Source: Micromonospora saelicesensis (GTDB taxonomy: Bacteria; Actinomycetota; Actinomycetes; Mycobacteriales; Micromonosporaceae). Taken from it: a DNA stretch of 64,000 nucleotides. A model generated the notes under the pieces. That model did no database searches. It had not been told where the DNA came from and saw only the letters and a program-made list of their open reading frames with translations. How positions within the stretch are numbered: position 1 is the stretch's first letter; the number at the start of each line of letters is the position of its first letter. Below, piece after piece: positions 59,700-64,000 of this stretch. The translations under genes and the position numbers were made by a program. Location: the NCBI RefSeq assembly GCF_900091575.1, contig NZ_FMCR01000002.1:1076741-1140740 (forward strand), given 5' to 3'.

Positions 59700-61346
59700 T
59701 CAGTGGCCACGGAACGCCTCCTCCAACCACCAGGAGCCGCGCGCGGCGCTGACCTTGGCGTCGATCACCAGCGGCCGGGTACGGGGACCAGCGAGCCAGC
59801 GGCGTACCGGTTCGAGATCGTCGACGGTCCGGACGGTCAATCCGTCGCAGCCGTAACCACGGGCGATCGCGGCCAGGTCGGTCTCGGGGAAGGTGACCGT
59901 CTCCAGCGGGTACCCGTCCGGGCCGAAGTGGTGCACCTCGGCCCCGTACGCCGCGTCGTCGTAGATCACCACGAGCAGGGGTAGCGCCAGCCGGACGGCG
60001 GTGACCAGTTCGGTCGCGGACATGACGAAGCCGCCGTCGCCGACCGCGGCGACGGTGAGCCGGTCCGGGCGGGCGACCGCCGCGCCGAGCGCACTGGCCA
60101 GACCGAGCCCGACCGACTGGAACGCCTGGGTGAAACAGAACCCGGCCACGTCCGGTACGTCGAGCCACATCGACGGGTAGCCCATGAAGTTGCCCGAGTC
60201 GACCACCACCGTCCGGTCGGCCGGCAGCAGGTCGTCCAGGGCGGTCGAGAGCGTCCTCGGGTCGATCGTCGCCGAGGCACCGCCGCCCTCATCCTGGTAT
60301 GGAACCGACCGCCACCGGCCGTGGTCGCGGATCCGCTGTGCCAGCTCCGGCGTACGCCACCCGCCGGTCCCGGCGCCCACAGGCCCGGTGGAGCCGACGC
60401 CCAGCCGAGCGAGCACCGCCTCGGCGACCGCCGTCACCTCACCGGCCACCGTCAGGTCGACCGGGCGGTTCACTCCGAACGCGGCCGGGTCGTGGTCCAC
60501 CTGGACGACGACGGCGGAGGGCGGGATCAGTTCGCCGTGCCGGGTGGTCCACATGTTCAACGTGCTGCCCCACGCGACGACCAGATCCGCGGCGCCGATC
60601 AGCTCGGCGGTGAGCGGGGTGGCGAAGCCACCGGCCACGTCGAGGTTCCACGGGTTCCCGGCGAACAGTCCCTTCGCTGCGGCCGAGACCGCGAGCAGCG
60701 CGCCGCACGCGTCGGCGAGCCGGGTCAGCGGTTCCCGGGCCGACCGGGCGCCCCGACCGGCGATGAAGACCGGTCGACGGGCGGCCTGGAGCGCGGCCAG
60801 CAACGGCTTGACCTGCGGGGCGGTGACCGGGGTTGGCGCGACCGCCGGGACCGGGCCGGACCACGCTTCGATCACCGCTTGCTGCACCTCCAACGGGAGG
60901 CCCAGCACCACCGTCGCGCCCCGGGCGGCGGCACGGTACGCCGCGCCCGTGTCCTCGGCCGCGTGCGTCGCGCGTACCCGGTAAAAGTCGGCCCCGACCG
61001 CGGCGGCGAGCGCCGGCAGGTCGATGAAGAAGTTCGACCGCGGCGCGGTCGCCTCCGGGGCCAGGACCACCATCGGGGTACGGCTCTTAGCGGCCTCGGT
61101 GAGGCCGGTCAGCGCGTTGGTGACGCCCGGACCCTGGTGCACCGAGAGCAGGCCCACCGTCCCGGCGGTGCGGGCGTACCCGTCGGCCATGCTCGCCGCG
61201 CCGCCCTCGTGGGCCGCCGCCACGAACCGGGCGCCGGCCGCGACGAGCGCGTTCGTGACATGGAAGTTGCCACTGCCGACCACCCCGAAGACGTGCCGCG
61301 CGCCGTGTCCGTACAGGACCCGCCCGACCACCTCGGCTACCCGCAT
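59700..61346 (-). CDS. Acetolactate-synthase-like TPP enzyme
   Basis: A 548-residue TPP enzyme. Catalytic Glu in AAAHEGGAASMADGYARTAG, VGLLSVHQGPGVTNALTGLT, central domain AARRPVFIAGRGARSAREPL, and TPP motif VGDGGFVMSATELVTAVRLA with VIYDDAAYGAEVH. Not a close match to anabolic IlvB: no small-subunit gene, shorter, and paired with a cyclase-family gene 12 bp upstream. More likely a catabolic 2-oxoacid decarboxylase or C-C ligase. Product unknown. Confidence 0.87.
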   Translation of the reverse strand: MRVAEVVGRVLYGHGARHVFGVVGSGNFHVTNALVAAGARFVAAAHEGGAASMADGYARTAGTVGLLSVHQGPGVTNALTGLTEAAKSRTPMVVLAPEATAPRSNFFIDLPALAAAVGADFYRVRATHAAEDTGAAYRAAARGATVVLGLPLEVQQAVIEAWSGPVPAVAPTPVTAPQVKPLLAALQAARRPVFIAGRGARSAREPLTRLADACGALLAVSAAAKGLFAGNPWNLDVAGGFATPLTAELIGAADLVVAWGSTLNMWTTRHGELIPPSAVVVQVDHDPAAFGVNRPVDLTVAGEVTAVAEAVLARLGVGSTGPVGAGTGGWRTPELAQRIRDHGRWRSVPYQDEGGGASATIDPRTLSTALDDLLPADRTVVVDSGNFMGYPSMWLDVPDVAGFCFTQAFQSVGLGLASALGAAVARPDRLTVAAVGDGGFVMSATELVTAVRLALPLLVVIYDDAAYGAEVHHFGPDGYPLETVTFPETDLAAIARGYGCDGLTVRTVDDLEPVRRWLAGPRTRPLVIDAKVSAARGSWWLEEAFRGH

Positions 61347-61358
61347 CGGTGGCCCGGC

Positions 61359-62120
61359 CTACCGTTCGACGAGCGCGAGGACCCGGCACGGGCTGCCGGA
61401 CCCGGAGACGATCGGCAGCGGCCCGGCGATCACCACCGCGCCGGTCGCCGGCAACTGCGCCAGGTTACGGAGCTGGGTCAGGCCGTACTTGTCCTGGCCG
61501 AGCAGGAACGAGTGGCACGGGAACGGCGGGTCGAACGAGTGCGCGGCCCCCGCGTCGGTCCCGACCGTCTCCACCCCGACGCCCTGGATCGGCGACTCCT
61601 CGGCCAGCCAGCGGGCGCACTCCACGGAGATGCCCGGGGTGCGCCCGGCGTTGGCGTACCGCTCCGGGTCGTCGCCGTACGCGTCCCAACCGGTGCGGTA
61701 GAGCAGCCAGCCACCGGTGGGCAGGGCGCCATGTTCCGCCTCCCATGCCTTGACGTGCTCGACCTCCAGCAGGAAGTCACTGTTGTCGGCGACGTCGGCG
61801 GCGTGGTCGATCACCACCGCCGGGGCGATCAGCTGACTCACCGGGACCTGCGACACGTCGGCACCCTGTTGACCGGTGACCCAGTGCACCGGGGCGTCGA
61901 AGTGGGTGCCGGTGTGCTCGCCGGTGGAGAAGTTGTTCCAGTACCAGGCCGGACCCCGGTCGTCGTACCGGCTGATCTCGCTGAGCTGGAACGGCCAGGT
62001 CTGGCCGAACTGCTCGGGCAGACCCAGGATCGGGGTCTGGTCCGAGAGCGGAGCGGTGAGGTCGACAACCTGGATCCGGCCGCTGGAAAGAGCGGCGACA
62101 AACTCCTGCAGCACCGTCAT
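61359..62120 (-). CDS. Cyclase-family (kynurenine formamidase-like) metal hydrolase
   Basis: A 253-residue protein with the cyclase-family metal motif STGEHTGTHFDAPVHW (HxGTHxDxPxH). VVDLTAPLSDQTPILGLPEQ at the start, GWLLYRTGWDAYGDDPERYA and GVGVETVGTDAGAAHSFDPP in the second half. Family members hydrolyse formylkynurenine or cyclic amides, or act in polyketide and isatin degradation. Encoded 12 bp before the TPP enzyme, so the two may act in sequence: ring or amide opening, then decarboxylation. Confidence 0.9.
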   Translation of the reverse strand: MTVLQEFVAALSSGRIQVVDLTAPLSDQTPILGLPEQFGQTWPFQLSEISRYDDRGPAWYWNNFSTGEHTGTHFDAPVHWVTGQQGADVSQVPVSQLIAPAVVIDHAADVADNSDFLLEVEHVKAWEAEHGALPTGGWLLYRTGWDAYGDDPERYANAGRTPGISVECARWLAEESPIQGVGVETVGTDAGAAHSFDPPFPCHSFLLGQDKYGLTQLRNLAQLPATGAVVIAGPLPIVSGSGSPCRVLALVER

Positions 62121-62297
62121 GCGGCGACGGTACACCGGCCTTTCCTCCACGGTGGATCGTCGGAACGGTGCCACTTGGCGCGTTGCCCTCCGCGGCGACA
62201 TGGCGCCCGCAGCTCTGCCGCTAATCGTCGCCCGGCGATGGGCCATCGCGTCGGTCGGGCGGGGTTTCGCGCCGGGCTTTGTGGGCACTGCCCGCTC

Positions 62298-63146
62298 ATG
62301 ACCGACCAGCGCGGACCACACCTGGACGACACCCTCGGGGCGGTGCTCAACGGCTACGCCTGGCTGCCCGGGCTGTTGAGACGTGGAGGCGGATGCGCCG
62401 TGCAGGCCCGAGTGCTGGGTCAGCGCGGACTGGCGCTCCGTGGGCCCGACGCGGTGCGGTTCTTGCGGGGCAACCGGATCACCGGTAACGGCCGCTACGG
62501 CTACCACCACCAGGACCTCGGTGCCGGCGATCAGGCCGCCGCCGAGGAGATCGTCATCGAAAGCAACGACATCTGGGGCAACAGTCTCGACGGGATCCGC
62601 TTCGACCGCCCACTGACCGACGCCGTCATCATCAACAATCGGATCCGTAACAACGGTCGCCAGTGCGCCGAGGCCGCCGAGGGAGGTGGCGAATCGGTCC
62701 GCTACAGCCAGAACACCCTGGTCGACCAGCGTGCGAGCTGGCCTGCCGACGGCCACCGCGGCAAGGTGCTCCGCGTCGACCACCGGTACGCCGTCGTGGC
62801 CGCCAACGACGCCACCACCCTCACCCTCACCCCGATCCGCCCTGGCAGCGCCAACAGTTGGAGCGCCGACACACCGCCGCCCGGAACACCGTACGAACTG
62901 CCGGCCGCTCCCACCAGCCGGGCCGGCATCATGATCAATGCCGCCGCCGACTCGGTCACCATCCGGGGCAACCTGATCCGCGACACCAGGTCCCACACCC
63001 AGACCCACGGAATCCTGATCACCGATCGGGGTGACTGCGTCAACTGCCGCGTCGTGGAGAACGACCTCGACGGCAACCGGTTCGCCATCCAGACCGACAC
63101 TCCCCCAGGGGGTGGCCACTGGGAGGGCAACCACGGAGACCAGTGA
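62298..63146 (+). CDS. Chimeric ORF: P450-like N-terminus joined to a beta-helix protein
   Basis: A 282-residue ORF. Residues 1-52 (HLDDTLGAVLNGYAWLPGLL, then RVLGQRGLALRGPDAVRFL) resemble the N-terminal region of CYP152-type cytochromes P450 (pattern LLxGYxF...TRLL...LRGPEAxRLFYD), cut before the heme domain. From about residue 54 the sequence becomes right-handed parallel beta-helix: GNRITGNGRYGYHHQDLG, SNDIWGNSLDGIRFDRPLTD, NNRIRNNGR, TIRGNLIRDTRSHTQTHGIL and ENDLDGNRFAIQTD. No signal peptide, though beta-helix enzymes are usually secreted. Most likely a deletion fusion of two genes and probably non-functional. Confidence 0.7.
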   Translation: MTDQRGPHLDDTLGAVLNGYAWLPGLLRRGGGCAVQARVLGQRGLALRGPDAVRFLRGNRITGNGRYGYHHQDLGAGDQAAAEEIVIESNDIWGNSLDGIRFDRPLTDAVIINNRIRNNGRQCAEAAEGGGESVRYSQNTLVDQRASWPADGHRGKVLRVDHRYAVVAANDATTLTLTPIRPGSANSWSADTPPPGTPYELPAAPTSRAGIMINAAADSVTIRGNLIRDTRSHTQTHGILITDRGDCVNCRVVENDLDGNRFAIQTDTPPGGGHWEGNHGDQ

Positions 63147-63223
63147 TCTGAAGATCGGCCCGGGCGGCACCCTGAACAAGGCCGCCGAATCCCGCTGACG
63201 GGACGCCAACGGGCAAGCCGAAC

Positions 63224-63253
63224 AAACGGCGGCGCGCGCCGCCGCCGCCGTTT
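63224..63253 (+). terminator. Hairpin terminator upstream of glnA
   Basis: Perfect 11-bp stem (63224-63234 and 63243-63253, AAACGGCGGCG with complement) with an 8-nt loop. Its 3' arm ends in TTT. About 80 bp after the chimeric ORF and 80 bp before glnA. Confidence 0.75.
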
Positions 63254-63335
63254 ACGGTCGAGGCGGGGTGTGCCGACCGGGTCGGGCACGCCCACCGCAC
63301 CAGGCCATGATCGGATCACGCCTTTCGGGGGACTG

Positions 63336-64000
63336 ATGTTCGCCAATCCCGAGGAACTGCTGCGATACCTCAAGAACGAGGACGTGAAGTTCGTCGACGT
63401 TCGTTTCTGTGACCTGCCCGGCGTGATGCAGCACTTCAATCTGCCGGTCGAGTCCGTCAACGACGACCTCTTCACCGACGGCCTCGCGTTCGACGGTTCG
63501 TCGATCCGCGGTTTCCAGGCGATCCACGAGTCGGACATGCTCCTGCTCCCGGATGTCGCCACCGCGTTCATCGACCCGTTCCGCGCGCAGAAGACGCTCG
63601 CGCTGAACTTCTTCATCCACGACCCGTTCACCCGCGAGGCCTACAGCCGCGACCCGCGCAACGTGGCGAAGAAGGCCGAGGCGTACCTCGCCGCCAGCGG
63701 CATCGCCGACACCGCCTACTTCGGCGCCGAGGCGGAGTTCTACATCTTCGACTCGATCCGCCACGAAACCTCGGCGCACCAGTCGTTCTACTACATCGAC
63801 TCGATCGAGGGCGCCTGGAACACCGGCCGCGAAGAGCCCGGCGGCAACCGCGGCTACAAGACCGCGTACAAGGGCGGCTACTTCCCCGTCCCCCCGGTCG
63901 ACCACTACGCCGACCTGCGTGACTCGATCGTGCGCCGCCTCGTCGACACCGGCTTCAACGTCGAACGCTCACACCACGAGGTCGGCACCGCCGGCCAGTC
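63336..64000 (+). CDS. glnA: Glutamine synthetase type I, 3'-truncated by the window end
   Basis: The first 221 codons of a GSI-type glutamine synthetase, which makes glutamine from glutamate, ammonia and ATP. The N-terminal beta-grasp domain is [20 protein letters not shown], then [20 protein letters not shown] (the conserved D-x-S segment) and [13 protein letters not shown]. The catalytic start [11 protein letters not shown] carries metal-binding Glu residues, and [11 protein letters not shown] lies at the cut. The ATG follows GGGGGAC. A GlnR box was looked for upstream and not seen clearly. The C-terminal part, including the adenylylation Tyr loop, lies beyond the window. Confidence 0.97.
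   Translation, partial: MFANPEELLRYLKNEDVKFVDVRFCDLPGVMQHFNLPVESVNDDLFTDGLAFDGSSIRGFQAIHESDMLLLPDVATAFIDPFRAQKTLALNFFIHDPFTREAYSRDPRNVAKKAEAYLAASGIADTAYFGAEAEFYIFDSIRHETSAHQSFYYIDSIEGAWNTGREEPGGNRGYKTAYKGGYFPVPPVDHYADLRDSIVRRLVDTGFNVERSHHEVGTAGQ

Noticed and set aside
60321..62297. Very long plus-strand open frame running through the TPP and cyclase genes into the beta-helix ORF
   Set aside because: It is the antisense shadow of two well-supported minus-strand genes. Only the part from ATG 62298 has protein-like content.

Overview
The window reads as chromosomal DNA of a high-GC actinobacterium, most likely a Micromonosporaceae member close to Micromonospora. GC is very high at third codon positions and GTG/TTG starts are common. 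The protein families fit: ANTAR regulator, CU044_5270-type sigma partner, WXG100/YbaB toxin operon, Rv2466c-like mycothiol-linked oxidoreductase, RsbQ/RsbP, and many secreted glycoside hydrolases and ricin-lectin enzymes. I saw no rRNA, tRNA, insertion sequence, phage genes or CRISPR array. The assignment rests on gene content, not on a search.

0-13 kb: NarL-type two-component pair, DUF2306 membrane protein, DksA/TraR-like zinc-finger gene with a terminator-like hairpin in its leader, a glycogen-debranching-type gene broken by one missing base, VOC and LigD phosphoesterase-like genes, a phosphotransferase, a TetR regulator with twin palindromes followed by an FAD monooxygenase, and a GFO/IDH/MocA-ThuA pair. 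13-18 kb: a secreted arabinoxylan/cellulose-degrading operon (AbfB-GH43, GH43-AbfB, GH5-CBM13) behind a LacI-like operator. 18-27.7 kb: small metabolic and regulatory genes, including a coupled NADAR-HAD pair, a truncated CoaD-like remnant, and MarR and ArsR regulators with clear inverted-repeat operators. 27.7-30.6 kb: a tightly coupled six-gene polymorphic-toxin operon (YbaB-like, WXG100, PPE/WXG-like carrier, separate HNH-like nuclease, two SUKH-type immunity genes).

31-45.5 kb: TrmO, a WYL regulator with operator and VOC target, then an OmpR-type two-component system next to a glycan/redox gene set: NAD-dependent epimerase, GT-C membrane protein, GT2, DUF2064 transferase, methyltransferase, membrane-anchored SuoX-like molybdoenzyme, membrane protein, MTA phosphorylase and DM13 protein. 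Four transcription units of this set each carry an 11-bp-phased direct repeat of CGTAAG, 46-56 bp upstream of the start codon. That points to one regulon under the adjacent response regulator, now interrupted by an ECF-sigma island at 37.6-39.9 kb. I rate this the strongest candidate for an undescribed system.

45.5-64 kb: two tandem secreted PHB-depolymerase/feruloyl-esterase-like enzymes with ricin-type lectin domains. Then a stress/redox region: STAS, RsbQ, RsbP (minus strand), a PoxB-like TPP enzyme, HPP protein, a molybdopterin oxidoreductase whose [4Fe-4S] cysteine positions are replaced, a helical partner, a Csp-like copper protein, two small hydrophilic proteins and a GAF-ANTAR antiterminator. 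Next come a VOC gene and a cyclase/acetolactate-synthase-like pair. After these lies a chimeric ORF that joins a P450-like N-terminus to a beta-helix protein. The 5' two-fifths or so of glnA closes the window.
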